Part shown: positions 25,301-36,119 of the stretch, one piece after another
Numbering within the stretch: the first letter of the stretch is position 1
Layout of the letters: every line of letters begins with the position of its first letter
DNA from: Odontesthes bonariensis
Lineage: Eukaryota; Chordata; Actinopteri; Atheriniformes; Atherinopsidae
Length of the DNA: 64,000 nt
Assembly: GCF_027942865.1 (NCBI RefSeq)
Contig: NC_134524.1
Coordinates: forward strand, 3,916,536 to 3,980,535
Reading direction: 5' to 3'
The notes under the pieces: generated by a model
What the model was told of the DNA's origin: nothing
What the model saw: the letters and a program-made list of their open reading frames with translations, nothing else
Databases searched by the model: none
Made by a program: the position numbers and the translations under genes

Positions 25301-28300
25301 AGCAGCCAGAAAGCAGTCAGAAAGAAGCAGAAAGCAGCAGAAAGCAGTCAGAAAGCAGCCAGAAAGCAGCAGAAAGCAGCAGAAAGCAGCCAGAAAGCAG
25401 CAGAAAGCAGCAGAAAGCAGCAGAAAGCAGCCAGAAAGCAGCAGAAAGCAGCCAGAAAGCAGCAGAAAGCAGCAGAAAGCAGTCAGAAAGAAGCAGAAAG
25501 CAGCAGAAAGCAGTCAGAAAGCAGCAGAAAGCAGCCAGAAAGCAGCAGAAAGCAGCAGAAAGCAGCCAGAAAGCAGCCAGAAAGCAGCAGAAAGCAGCAG
25601 AAAGCAGCAGAAAGCAGCCAGAAAGCAGCAGAAAGCAGCCAGAAAGCAGCAGAAAGCAGCCAGAAAGCAGCAGAAAGCAGCAGAAAGCAGCAGAAAGCAG
25701 TCAGAAAGCAGCAGAAAGCAGCAGAAAGCAGCCAGAAAGCAGCCAGAAAGCAGTCAGAAAGCAGCAGAAAGCAGTCAGAAAGCAGCAGAAAGCAGCAGAA
25801 AGCAGCAGAAAGCAGCAGAAAGCAGCCAGAAAGCAGTCAGAAAGCAGCAGAAAGCAGCAGAAAGCAGCAGAAAGCAGCCAGAAAGCAGCAGAAAGCAGCA
25901 GAAAGCAGTCAGAAAGCAGCAGAAAGCAGCAGAAAGCAGTCAGAAAGCAGCAGAAAGCAGTCAGAAAGCAGCCAGAAAGCAGCAGAAAGCAGCAGAAAGC
26001 AGCAGAAAGCAGCCAGAAAGCAGCAGAAAGCAGCAGAAAGCAGTCAGAAAGCAGCAGAAAGCAGCCAGAAAGCAGCAGAAAGCAGCAGAAAGCAGTCAGA
26101 AAGAAGCAGAAAGCAGTCAGAAAGCAGCAGAAAGCAGTCAGAAAGCAGCCAGAAAGCAGCAGAAAGCAGCAGAAAGCAGCAGAAAGCAGCCAGAAAGCAG
26201 CCAGAAAGCAGCCAGAAAGCAGCCAGAAAGCAGCAGAAAGCAGCCAGAAAGCAGCCAGAAAGCAGCCAGAAAGCAGCAGAAAGCAGCAGAAAGCAGCCAG
26301 AAAGCAGCAGAAAGCAGCCAGAAAGCAGCCAGAAAGCAGCAGAAAGCAGCAGAAAGCAGCCAGAAAGCAGCCAGAAAGCAGCAGAAAGCAGCAGAAAGCA
26401 GCCAGAAAGCAGCAGAAAGCAGTCAGAAAGCAGCAGAAAGCAGCCAGAAAGCAGCAGAAAGCAGCAGAAAGCAGTCAGAAAGCAGCAGAAAGCAGCCAGA
26501 AAGCAGCCAGAAAGCAGTCAGAAAGCAGCCAGAAAGCAGTCAGAAAGCAGCCAGAAAGCAGCCAGAAAGCAGCAGAAAGCAGCCAGAAAGCAGCCAGAAA
26601 GCAGCCAGAAAGCAGCAGAAAGCAGCAGAAAGCAGCCAGAAAGCAGCAGAAAGCAGCCAGAAAGCAGCCAGAAAGCAGCAGAAAGCAGCAGAAAGCAGCC
26701 AGAAAGCAGCAGAAAGCAGCCAGAAAGCAGCAGAAAGCAGCAGAAAGCAGCCAGAAAGCAGCAGAAAGCAGTCAGAAAGCAGCAGAAAGCAGCCAGAAAG
26801 CAGCAGAAAGCAGCAGAAAGCAGTCAGAAAGCAGCAGAAAGCAGCCAGAAAGCAGCCAGAAAGCAGTCAGAAAGCAGCCAGAAAGCAGTCAGAAAGCAGC
26901 CAGAAAGCAGTCAGAAAGCAGCAGAAAGCAGCCAGAAAGCAGCCAGAAAGCAGCCAGAAAGCAGCCAGAAAGCAGTCAGAAAGCAGCAGAAAGCAGCCAG
27001 AAAGCAGCCAGAAAGCAGCAGAAAGCAGCAGAAAGCAGCCAGAAAGCAGTCAGAAAGCAGCAGAAAGCAGCCAGAAAGCAGCCAGAAAGCAGCCAGAAAG
27101 CAGTCAGAAAGCAGCCAGAAAGCAGTCAGAAAGCAGCAGAAAGCAGCCAGAAAGCAGCAGAAAGCAGCCAGAAAGCAGCAGAAAGCAGTCAGAAAGCAGC
27201 CAGAAAGCAGCAGAAAGCAGCCAGAAAGCAGCAGAAAGCAGTCAGAAAGCAGCAGAAAGCAGCAGAAAGCAGTCAGAAAGCAGCCAGAAAGCAGCAGAAA
27301 GCAGTCAGAAAGCAGCAGAAAGCAGTCAGAAAGCAGCCAGAAAGCAGCAGAAAGCAGCAGAAAGCAGTCAGAAAGTAGCCAGAAAGAAGCAGAAAGCAGT
27401 CAGAAAGCAGCCAGAAAGCAGCAGAAAGCAGTCAGAAAGCAGCAGAAAGCAGTCAGAAAGCAGCAGAAAGCAGTCAGAAAGCAGCCAGAAAGCAGCAGAA
27501 AGCAGTCAGAAAGCAGCCAGAAAGCAGCCAGAAAGCAGCCAGAAAGCAGCAGAAAGCAGCAGAAAGCAGTCAGAAAGCAGCCAGAAAGCAGTCAGAAAGC
27601 AGCCAGAAAGCAGCAGAAAGCAGCCAGAAAGCAGCCAGAAAGCAGCAGAAAGCAGCCAGAAAGCAGCCAGAAAGCAGCAGAAAGCAGTCAGAAAGCAGCC
27701 AGAAAGCAGCCAGAAAGCAGCCAGAAAGCAGCAGAAAGCAGCAGAAAGCAGTCAGAAAGCAGCCAGAAAGCAGTCAGAAAGCAGCAGAAAGCAGCAGAAA
27801 GCAGCAGAAAGCAGTCAGAAAGCAGCCAGAAAGCAGTCAGAAAGCAGCAGAAAGCAGCAGAAAGCAGTCAGAAAGCAGCCAGAAAGCAGTCAGAAAGCAG
27901 CCAGAAAGCAGTCAGAAAGCAGCAGAAAGCAGTCAGAAAGCAGCCAGAAAGCAGTCAGAAAGCAGCAGAAAGCAGCAGAAAGCAGTCAGAAAGCAGCCAG
28001 AAAGCAGCAGAAAGCAGTCAGAAAGCAGCAGAAAGCAGTCAGAAAGCAGCCAGAAAGCAGTCAGAAAGCAGCAGAAAGCAGTCAGAAAGCAGCAGAAAGC
28101 AGTCAGAAAGCAGCCAGAAAGCAGCAGAAAGCAGTCAGAAAGCAGCCAGAAAGCAGCCAGAAAGCAGCCAGAAAGCAGCAGAAAGCAGCAGAAAGCAGTC
28201 AGAAAGCAGCCAGAAAGCAGCCAGAAAGCAGCAGAAAGCAGCCAGAAAGCAGTCAGAAAGCAGCCAGAAAGCAGCAGAAAGCAGTCAGAAAGCAGCCAGA

Positions 28301-31300
28301 AAGCAGCCAGAAAGCAGCAGAAAGCAGCAGAAAGCAGCAGAAAGCAGTCAGAAAGCAGCCAGAAAGCAGCAGAAAGCAGCAGAAAGCAGTCAGAAAGCAG
28401 CCAGAAAGCAGCAGAAAGCAGCCAGAAAGCAGCCAGAAAGCAGCAGAAAGCAGCCAGAAAGCAGCAGAAAGCAGCAGAAAGCAGCCAGAAAGCAGCAGAA
28501 AGCAGCCAGAAAGCAGTCAGAAAGCAGCCAGAAAGCAGTCAGAAAGCAGCAGAAAGCAGCCAGAAAGCAGCAGAAAGCAGCAGAAAGCAGCCAGAAAGCA
28601 GCCAGAAAGCAGCAGAAAGCAGCCAGAAAGCAGCCAGAAAGCAGCAGAAAGCAGCCAGAAAGCAGTCAGAAAGCAGCAGAAAGCAGTCAGAAAGCAGCCA
28701 GAAAGCAGCCAGAAAGCAGCAGAAAGCAGCAGAAAGCAGCAGAAAGCAGTCAGAAAGCAGCCAGAAAGCAGCAGAAAGCAGCAGAAAGCAGTCAGAAAGC
28801 AGCCAGAAAGCAGCAGAAAGCAGCAGAAAGCAGCCAGAAAGCAGCCAGAAAGCAGCAGAAAGCAGCAGAAAGCAGCCAGAAAGCAGCAGAAAGCAGCAGA
28901 AAGCAGCCGGTCGGTAAACACTGAGGATTATTATGATGATGCGGGAGCTCAACTCCTTCAGTTGCTCTGATGTTTCCACCAGCCGTCCCTCTGTGGTTAG
29001 TTCAGCGTATGACTCACAGCTGTGAGAGGCTCAGCTCGTCCCGTCATCAGTTTACGGTCGCTGGGCTGCATCCATTAAAGGTTCATTTACCAAATTAAAG
29101 GTAAATGAAAACGTTAAGAATGAAAGAAAACTTCTACTGTTGCACAAAAGTTTCTGCAAAAAGGATCGATGTGCAGTGTGACCCGGACTTTGTTCTTCTG
29201 GATGTCCACCACAGTTGTTGTTTTCACCTCTGCCTGGTTTGTTTCCTGCTGGGAGAACTCCTTCCACTGAATTACAACCAGCCTCACCTTAGCTCTATGC
29301 TGATGCTAACTAGCTAACCTGTAAACAACAATGCACATGACACCTGATAAACATAAAAAAAATGTTTTTTCCATTTTCTTGTCACATTGGAGTCGTAAAT
29401 GATCAATTTCTGTCAACATTCAAGTGTTAATTATAATGTGAAATTCTATTTATGTTAACCATCAGTTCATCATTCGGAGGAAGTGCCAACAAACCCGACG
29501 AGGACTTTATTAGATATGCTAAGTGCAGTTAGCAGTTTTCAACCTTCATTTTACATTTTAATTTTTTTTATCTTTGAAAAATGCTCCTTTATGTGGCATT
29601 TAACTGTTTCTACCAATAACCAAACGCGCTGGTTAGCATAGCTTGCTAGTTCGCTAATTAGCAACGCTCGCTAATTAGCAACGCTCGCTAGTTAGCGAAC
29701 TAGCAAGCTAGCTGTGTTTGTGAATTTTCTTATGTTAGCAGCTCAAGATGAGCCCAGGCTCATGGTCTTACTGCTTTAATGGTAAAAGTTTTTTTTTGTT
29801 GTTGCTAACCCTTTCTGAAATCAAACATTCTGCTCAGGAGGGCAGGGAGGGCATTGCCCCCCTGGTGGTCAAAAGCGTTAATTACTGTGTTCCCAAATTA
29901 ATTTGAAAAAATATAATCTAATGAAAAAAATATATAAATATTAATGTGACATAAAGCACACAGAGTGACAGTAAATATATCAGACCATGATGCTACGTTA
30001 CATATGCTTCACAGTGTGCGGTCGGCTCAGACCTCGGGACTGTCTATTAGACGGGTGTTTTTTTTGTTCAGAAATGCCTGTCTTAATTTAAATAATGCCT
30101 TCATTTTGTGTTTACAGCTTTTAACCCACATATTCTTGCTGTTTTGGTCTCATTTATGGCATTAATGTGTTTTTATTCAGTGTTGTATTAACAGGCAACA
30201 CGTTATGGCTGTGAAGAAATGTAGATTCTGTACAAAAGTGCCACATGGCCCACATTTTATCACACAGAAGCCTTGTTTTTGTCTACGGAAAAATCATTCA
30301 AGTTTCATTGTTCAGGCTGTTATTAGTCCGAGATAATTCAGGGAAACAGTCATTTTCTCATCAGCCTTTCACACTGAGGCACCTTTAAAAAAAAGATGGT
30401 TTAAGGTGAAAACACTAAAACGCAACCATTTTATGTTGTTTATTGCTCTGAAGTTCAAACTGAGCATCAGGATGGGGAAGAAAGGGGATTTAAGTGACTT
30501 CGAACGTCTCATGGTTGTTGGTGCCAGACAGAAAAATGACATTTCCGCTAGTTCCGCTGACGGGTTCAATTTTGGGTAACGCAGCTACCAGGTTAATTTG
30601 TTTAATTGAGAGACCTGGGGGCTAATTATTGGTGTAAAGTAGAAGAGAAAGGCAGAATGTTTGATTTCAGAAATGGTTAGCAACAAAAAAACAAAACTTT
30701 TACCATTAAAGCAGAAAGACCGTGAGCTGCTAACATCAGAAAATTCACAAACACAGCTAGCTTGTTAGTTCGCTAACTAGCGAGCGGTGCTAACTAGCGA
30801 GCGATGCTAACTAGGGAGCGTTGCTAATTAGCAAACTAGCAAGCTATGCAAACCAGCGAGTTTGGTTATTGGTAGAAACAGTTAAATGCTACATAAAGGA
30901 GCATTTTTCAAAGATGAAAAAAATTTAAATGTAAAATGAAGGTTGAAAACTGCTAACTGTACTTAATTGAGAGACCCGGGGGCTCTCAATTAAACAAAAT
31001 AACAGAAATTTACCCTTTTTTTTTACACAAAACGAGCTTTGCAAGCACGCAGGCGCAGAAAATTCCAAGCGCGTAGCGCTAATTGTTGAGGATGTGCACA
31101 ATGGAAGCTCCCAACAAAGAGGCAGCCAGGATAAACATGTGTATCCATAATCAAAAGCAAATATATTTCTGTCCTAAGAATGAATTAACAGAATCCTTGG
31201 ACAACAAGCAACACTTTGCAGCCATTTTTCCAGGTTTCCATGAAGCTGGAGCTGGAACTCTGAACACCTGAACAGCAGTGGGACAGTTTTAACTTCATAT

Positions 31301-33599
31301 AATTCATTAGTTTTTAATCGTGTTGCACTTTGTCTCCTGGTTGTTCAGCTGTGGGAAGACATGAAACACTTTAGAAGTTCTCGTGTGCTCTGAAAAGTTT
31401 TACTTTTGTTATAACATCGATTTTTAAAAGTTAAAATGAACATAAAAATCATTCATTAAACATTTAACGTGCTTTTATTCCAGTAATCCACACATTTCAG
31501 GGGACTTAAGGAGCTGAACAGTCAGCCTTCTGCCACCAGCCGCTCATATTTAAACTCCAGTAATGAGGAGCAGACTGAGATTTAACTCCTGCCCAGAGAC
31601 TTTCCCTCATCGAGTTTCACTTCCTGTCATTTATAAGCTAAACATCTGACCCGTCTGCTTTCCCCGGGCTGCTTCTTACGGGTCCGTCAGAGGGGGGCTG
31701 AGGGCCAACAGGAGCTCTTAAAAGCTGCTCAGAGGGCCCCGCAGTTAAACAAACAACAGCTCAATTATACTCTCTTTACTCTCTCCTGCAAGCAGCTCTG
31801 TGAGAATCTGTGACCTGGATTCTGCTTCTGTAGATCAAACATCTTTTTACTGAACGTCCGAGACGAGTTTAACTCCCAGCCTGAAGCACTTTCTCCTCAA
31901 TGAACCGACGTCCTTTGGCTAAAAAGTGTGTGTTTCACTCTCAGAAAATAAAGTACAGAACTGTACCTTTAAGGGTACGATGGCTTGTCACTGGGGCAGT
32001 ACCCTCAGAGGGTATAGTTGTGTACCCTTGTGGTTTGTACCTTACAGAGACCAATTTTGTACCTCTGGTGGCAATTTTGTACCCTTATACTTATACCCTT
32101 GTACCTTTTGGACCCTCAAAAAGGTACATATATGTACCTTTTACCACTTGAGTACATATATGTACCTTTTGGACACTTAAAAGGTACATATAGGTACTTT
32201 TGGACCCCAAAAAGGTATATATATGTACCATTTGGACCCTCAAAAAGGTATATATATGTACCATTTGGACCCTCAAATAGGTACATATATGTACCTTCTA
32301 CCACTTGAGTACCTTTTGGACCCTCAAAAAGGTACATATATGTACCTTCTACCACTTGAGTACATATATGTACCTTTTGGACCCTCAAAAGGTACATATA
32401 TGTTCCATTTGGACCCTCAAATAGGTACATATATGTACCTTCTACCACTTGGACCCTCAAAAATGTACATATATGTACCATTTGGACCCTCAAATAGGTA
32501 CATATATGTACCTTTTACCACTTGAGTACCTTTTGGACCCTCAAAAAGGTACATATATGTACCTTTTACCACTTGAGTACATATATGTACCTTTTGGACA
32601 CTTAAAAGGTACATATAGGTACTTTTGGACCCCAAAAAGGTACATATATGTACCATTTGGACCCTCAAAAAGGTATATATATGTACCATTTGGACCCTCA
32701 AATAGGTACATATATGTACCTTCTACCACTTGAGTACATATATGTACCATTTGGACCCTCAAATAGGTACATATATGTACCTTCTACCACTTGAGTACAT
32801 ATATGTACCATTTGGACCCTCAAATAGGTACATATATGTACCTTCTACCACTTGAGTACCTTTTGGACCCTCAAAAAGGTACATATATGTACCTTTTACC
32901 ACTTGAGTACCTTTTGGACCCTCAAAAAGGTACATATATGTACCTTTTACCACTTGAGTACATATATGTACCATTTGGACCCTCAAATAGGTACATATAT
33001 GTACCTTCTACCACTTGAGTACCTTTTGGACCCTCAAAAAGGTACATATATGTACCTTTTACCACTTGAGTACATATATGTACCATTTGGACCCTCAAAA
33101 AGGTATATATATGTACCATTTGGACCCTCAAATAGGTACATATATGTACCTTCTACCACTTGAGTACATATATGTACCATTTGGACCCTCAAATAGGTAC
33201 ATATATGTACCTTCTACCACTTGAGTACCTTTTGGACCCTCAAAAAGGTACATATATGTACCTTTTACCACTTGAGTACATATATGCACCTTTAGGTCCA
33301 ATAATTAACCCTAGGGGGTACATTAGTATAGATTGTACCTCAGGGGACAAAAAAGGACTCGTACTGTAACCCTATTTCTGAGAGTGTTGGTAGCACATCG
33401 ACCTAATCTGACCGTCCTCTTCCTTCTTCTTCTTCTCCTCCTCCAGTTCTGCGAGTGGCTGAAGTCGCTGATCCGGGACCAGCGGAGCGTGGTCCTGACG
33501 GCGCTGCTGGGCCTGCTGTCCATGGTGTACCTGGGGGCCTCCGCCAGCACCACCCTGCCCACCCTCCTCATCCCCTTCACCCTGTGGATGGCCAGCTAG
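15761..33599 (+). CDS. lrat: Lecithin retinol acyltransferase, tandem paralogue 1
   Basis: Two coding exons, 15761-16315 and 33447-33599 (CAG|GTGAGC donor, CTCCAG acceptor, phase 0), give 235 residues; human LRAT has 230. LRAT moves an acyl chain from phosphatidylcholine to retinol at the ER membrane, making retinyl esters for storage and the visual cycle. Residues 1-25 are hydrophobic. The core reads RGDLLEVPRTLFTHFGIYLG (52-71). His65, His77 (VAHLIPD) and Cys166 (YNCEHFV) match the human catalytic set His60/His72/Cys161, offset by five. The LRAT-specific insert between them is intact (VREMVTNTR, SVEDFAYG). The last 35 residues form a hydrophobic membrane anchor ending LWMAS. The chosen ATG gives a family-like length. 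The single intron is about 17.1 kb, mostly tandem repeat. A paralogue follows at 36120. Which fish lrat paralogue this is (lrata or lratb type) cannot be settled here. Confidence 0.93.
16316..17347. other. LRAT intron 1, left part
   Basis: Intronic. A stretch at about 16550-16620 (GGGGCGGTTTTAGGATCTGG) resembles the end of an old DNA element. The remainder is AT-rich with no recognised feature. Confidence 0.5.
17348..17985 (+). repeat. Dispersed repeat family A, copy 2
   Basis: Same orientation as 1179-1790, sharing CACACATGCAGCTAAAGAAA, AGAGCTTCTAGATTATTC and the GACTGAAGATGAGTGAAAAG segment. It is truncated at both ends relative to copies 1 and 3, and has a 15-30 bp insertion near 17590. 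Confidence 0.7.
17986..18416. other. LRAT intron 1 spacer before the giant array
   Basis: AT-rich intron sequence with a few ATAAT repeats near 18238. No feature recognised. Confidence 0.4.
18417..28909. repeat. Giant 10/11-bp minisatellite of CAGCAGAAAG-type units, about 10.5 kb
   Basis: One continuous array inside LRAT intron 1. It is built from CAGCAGAAAG (10 bp), CAGCCAGAAAG and CAGTCAGAAAG (11 bp), with rarer variants: GAAGCAGAAAG clusters (19797-20620, 24750-25500), AACAGC (mainly 18640-19490) and GTAGCC. By length it holds about a thousand units. The + strand has few T, and the only stop codons come from rare GTAGCC-type variants. That explains an open frame of 1839 codons (18344-23863) made only of Ala, Glu, Ser, Gln, Lys, Arg, Pro, Val, Asn and Thr repeats; it is not a gene. 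Long blocks recur about 4.1-4.3 kb apart, so segments were duplicated inside the array. Confidence 0.97.
28910..29524. other. LRAT intron 1 spacer after the giant array
   Basis: Unremarkable AT-rich intron sequence. Short frames at 29052-29267 (-) and 29105-29317 (+) overlap and look random. Confidence 0.4.
29525..30966. mobile_element. Fold-back element with long inverted arms
   Basis: The left arm (about 29525-29838) is the reverse complement of the right arm (about 30652-30966) with a few percent divergence and small indels. Both contain ACCTTCATTTTACATTTT, a GCTAACTAGCGAAC-rich internal palindrome, and a TTTTACCATTAAAGCAG-type segment. Each arm has its own short GCTAGTT/AACTAGC palindromes (29650-29712 and 30757-30850). 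The centre holds a Tc1 transposase fragment. Arms this long around a gutted interior are typical of non-autonomous fold-back DNA transposons. Confidence 0.75.
30473..30578 (+). pseudogene. Tc1-like transposase N-terminal fragment
   Basis: The frame MGKKGDLSDFERLMVVGARQ followed by a decayed KNDISASSADGF segment matches the start of the N-terminal helix-turn-helix domain common to fish Tc1-like transposases. It is about 34 codons and then ends. The paired HTH remainder and DDE catalytic domain are missing. It lies inside the fold-back element and probably marks that element's origin. Confidence 0.7.
30967..31935. other. LRAT intron 1 spacer
   Basis: No gene or repeat boundary recognised. A short frame at 31083-31271 has no family resemblance. 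Confidence 0.4.
31936..33386. mobile_element. MITE swollen by a palindrome-rich tandem array
   Basis: The ends CACTCTCAGAAA (31936-31947) and TTTCTGAGAGTG (33375-33386) are perfect inverted repeats of a common fish MITE. The outer sequence has GTACC/GGTAC motifs (31955-32110 and 33295-33365). The core, about 32100-33300, is a tandem array. Its units mix GGTACATATATGTACC, a perfect palindrome, with TTTTGGACCCTCAAAAAGG and TACCACTTGAGTAC. The many short open frames on both strands (YMYL, YVPFGPS) are artefacts. The right end lies 60 bp before LRAT exon 2. Confidence 0.85.
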
Positions 33600-33863
33600 G
33601 AAGGAGCCGCCTCCGCCTCCGGTGTTCGAGCTTCGCCAACCGGTTCAGCGCGGCCAGAGCTGCCAGACCAACGGAGAAAGTGTAGTTAGAAATATTCTGC
33701 AGCATCGGAAAGGAAACAGAAACTCGAATTATGAAAGTGACGCACGTTGTTTTCATTGTAACAACTTAGAAACAGGCAGGATGTGCTGGTCAAAGACCCA
33801 AAACCCTTTACAGGAGCTGCATGTTTGAGCTTCCAACAAGGCGCTGATCCCTGAAAACCACGA

Positions 33864-34470
33864 TTAAAGGGATAGTTCGCCTCTTTTGACATGAAGCTGT
33901 GTAACATCCCATATCAGCAACATCATTTCTGAACATCTTCTTACCCCCTGCTGCGTCCTGTGAGCAGAGTTCCAGCCTCGTTTTGGTGTTGATGAAGGTA
34001 GTCCGGCTAGTTGGCTGGGGTTTAAAAATAAAGCGTTTTGCTTCTCAAAACAATATGCGTTCAACAGAGTAATACATTTGCATCATAAAATGGTTCTCCA
34101 GGAAAAAGTCAGACCTCACAATCGCTTGGCCCTATTTTCTCTCCCTTCTGATATTTCATTTAAAAAATAAAATAGCAACAATATAGTATAATAATAATAT
34201 TTTAATAACAATATAAATTAACTCTTGAGAATAAAAAAGATGGAGATCTATCTATTTATGTCAGAATAAAGAACATATCACTTCTAATATCCTAAGTTCT
34301 TTCGTCTTGAGAAATGAAGTCCTGATATTTCTAAATAAATGTTCGATATGTAAATAATTATGTTTTATTGGAAAAATAACTTGAAAACATAATGAGATGT
34401 TCCTAAATGATGTTGCTGATATGGGATCTCATACAGCTTCATGTCAAAAGAGGCGAACTGTCCCTTTAAA
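33864..34470. mobile_element. MITE with about 60-bp terminal inverted repeats in the LRAT 3' UTR
   Basis: The left end, TTAAAGGGATAGTTCGCCTC and onward to about 33928, is inverted at 34411-34469 (GAGGCGAACTGTCCCTTTAA). The AT-rich centre carries no coding frame. It sits between the stop codon at 33599 and the likely polyadenylation signal, so mature LRAT message may include it. Solo ends of the same family occur at 57684-57740 and as a hairpin at 51162-51230. Confidence 0.8.
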
Positions 34471-35044
34471 GTGAAGTTTGCTGGATGCAATGTCACTTCT
34501 TAGTGTGATATTTCATTTTGTCAAACTATTCTCAAAGATCCACACTTAGAAACGGTGTAAAACGCTCCTGAAAGGCGATCTTTTACGCTTCTTTCTTGCT
34601 TCATTCACAGCACACGCAGCGTTACTTTATCAGATATTTATATTTAAACGAGGTTAAACTTTCAAACAACGATGTAAAAGTAAGACGTAATGCACCCAAC
34701 GCTCCATCTCCAGTGTTTTTGTCTGGTTTTCTGCGGGTGCTGCCTTTTAGCATGCTTCTGGAAGCCGGCCAATCAGAAGAAAGTGGGCTATAAGGGTGGG
34801 AGGGGGGCCTTAAAGAGACAGTACACATAACACGCCTTCATAAAATAAGACTTCTCGACTTTCCAACTCCGCATCGACCATCTTAACTCTCTGAAAGGAC
34901 ATGAAACACCTGTAACCGGGTGAAGCTCTTATGTAAATATCTGTGTACATCTTCTACGAGCCGATTGTTTTCCAGCAGTCACAGACGTCTGTACAGAATG
35001 TTTTTTTACAGCATTGTAACACTTTATAATGTATTTTTTATGTA

Positions 35045-35050
35045 AATAAA
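35045..35050 (+). terminator. Likely polyadenylation signal AATAAA of LRAT paralogue 1
   Basis: AATAAA follows ATGTATTTTTTATGTA, about 1.45 kb after the stop codon, with a T-rich downstream zone. It is the first convincing hexamer in a T-rich context past the MITE, giving a 3' UTR of about 1.46 kb. Other hexamers exist, so this is a best guess. Confidence 0.45.
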
Positions 35051-35389
35051 GGAAATGGAAGTAGAACGGACATGTTGTATCCTTTCACTGGACACAAAAT
35101 AAATGATATATTTTTCTCTTTTGATCGTCTGAAGCTCCTTATTACTAATTAAAAGAGTCTTTTGTGTTGTGAGTTTATTATGTTCTTCATAGATTTGATT
35201 GAGAAGAAATTATTTTAAAGGTTTTCATCAGTGAGTTGAGTTTTCACTCAACAACAATCACAATATAAAGTATTTTTCTCATTTTCAGTGCAGTCCTCTG
35301 GTGATCTTTATACCTTAGCGCCCTCTGCTGGTGATCAGTGGGAAGTGCAACACAAAGACAGACATGCTTACATGATTTAAATCACATAT

Positions 35390-35945
35390 CTCAGCTGCCT
35401 TATTTGTTCTTTGCCCCTTTGTGGTTGTTTTTTGTGTTTTTTAATGATCGTTTTACACCTTTTGTTGTGGTGATTTGTGCATCTTTGTATTTGTTAAATG
35501 GCTCCTTGTTGTTTTATTTCTCTGTGATGTATTTCGTTGACTTTTTCACCATTTTGGGGGATTATTTTGCATCTTTTTAATCATCATTTTGACTTTTATT
35601 TAAAAATATTTCCCATCTCTTTGATGCTTGTTGGTATTTTTACTCTTAAGAGGCTGTTTGTGTTCAATTTTTTTCTCTTTGTGGTCAATTTTTGTGTCTA
35701 TTTTTGTTGTTTTTCTCTTTGTGGTTGTTTTGCAGCTATTTTTTCAGTTATTTTCATACATCTTTGTTGCTCTTTTTACTTCCTGATTGTATCCAGGTGT
35801 CTTTGTGGTTATTTTGTGTTTCTTTGTTGCCATTAAGTGGCTCTTTGTTGCCATTTTTGTCTCCTCGTAGTTACTTTGTGTCTCTTTTGGTTATTTTCAC
35901 ACATCTTTGTTGCTCTTTTTTATTTCCTGATTGTATCCATGTGTA
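35390..35945. repeat. Degenerate TTTGTGGTTGTTTTGTG-type repeat between the LRAT genes
   Basis: Loose repetition of TCTTTGTGGTTATTTTGTG and TCTTTGTTGCCATTTT modules. The reverse-complement family is seen at 43500-44270 (ACAAAATGACCACAAAG). Low-complexity, with no coding value despite several Phe/Leu-rich open frames. Confidence 0.65.
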
Positions 35946-36119
35946 AGTTTGTTTAAAAACTGGTTAAATCTGGTTAAATCTCATGACATAGTGACCTTTT
36001 TGGGTCTAAGCGTGGCGTTGCTGAAGTCTGAACCTGCTGCACACTTTAATCTCCTCGCTGCTCCTCCCACCAGCAGAATAAAACCTCCGTGAGGAGGCGA
36101 CTGCACTGCGGCTCTCACC

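Noticed and set aside
31900..33370. CRISPR-like alternation of repeats and spacers
   Set aside because: The supposed spacers are themselves repeated, units are palindromic MITE material, and the setting is a vertebrate intron.
35338..35946. Phe/Leu/Cys-rich frames resembling membrane proteins
   Set aside because: Generated by the degenerate T-rich TTTGTGGTT repeat; overlapping frames are equally open.
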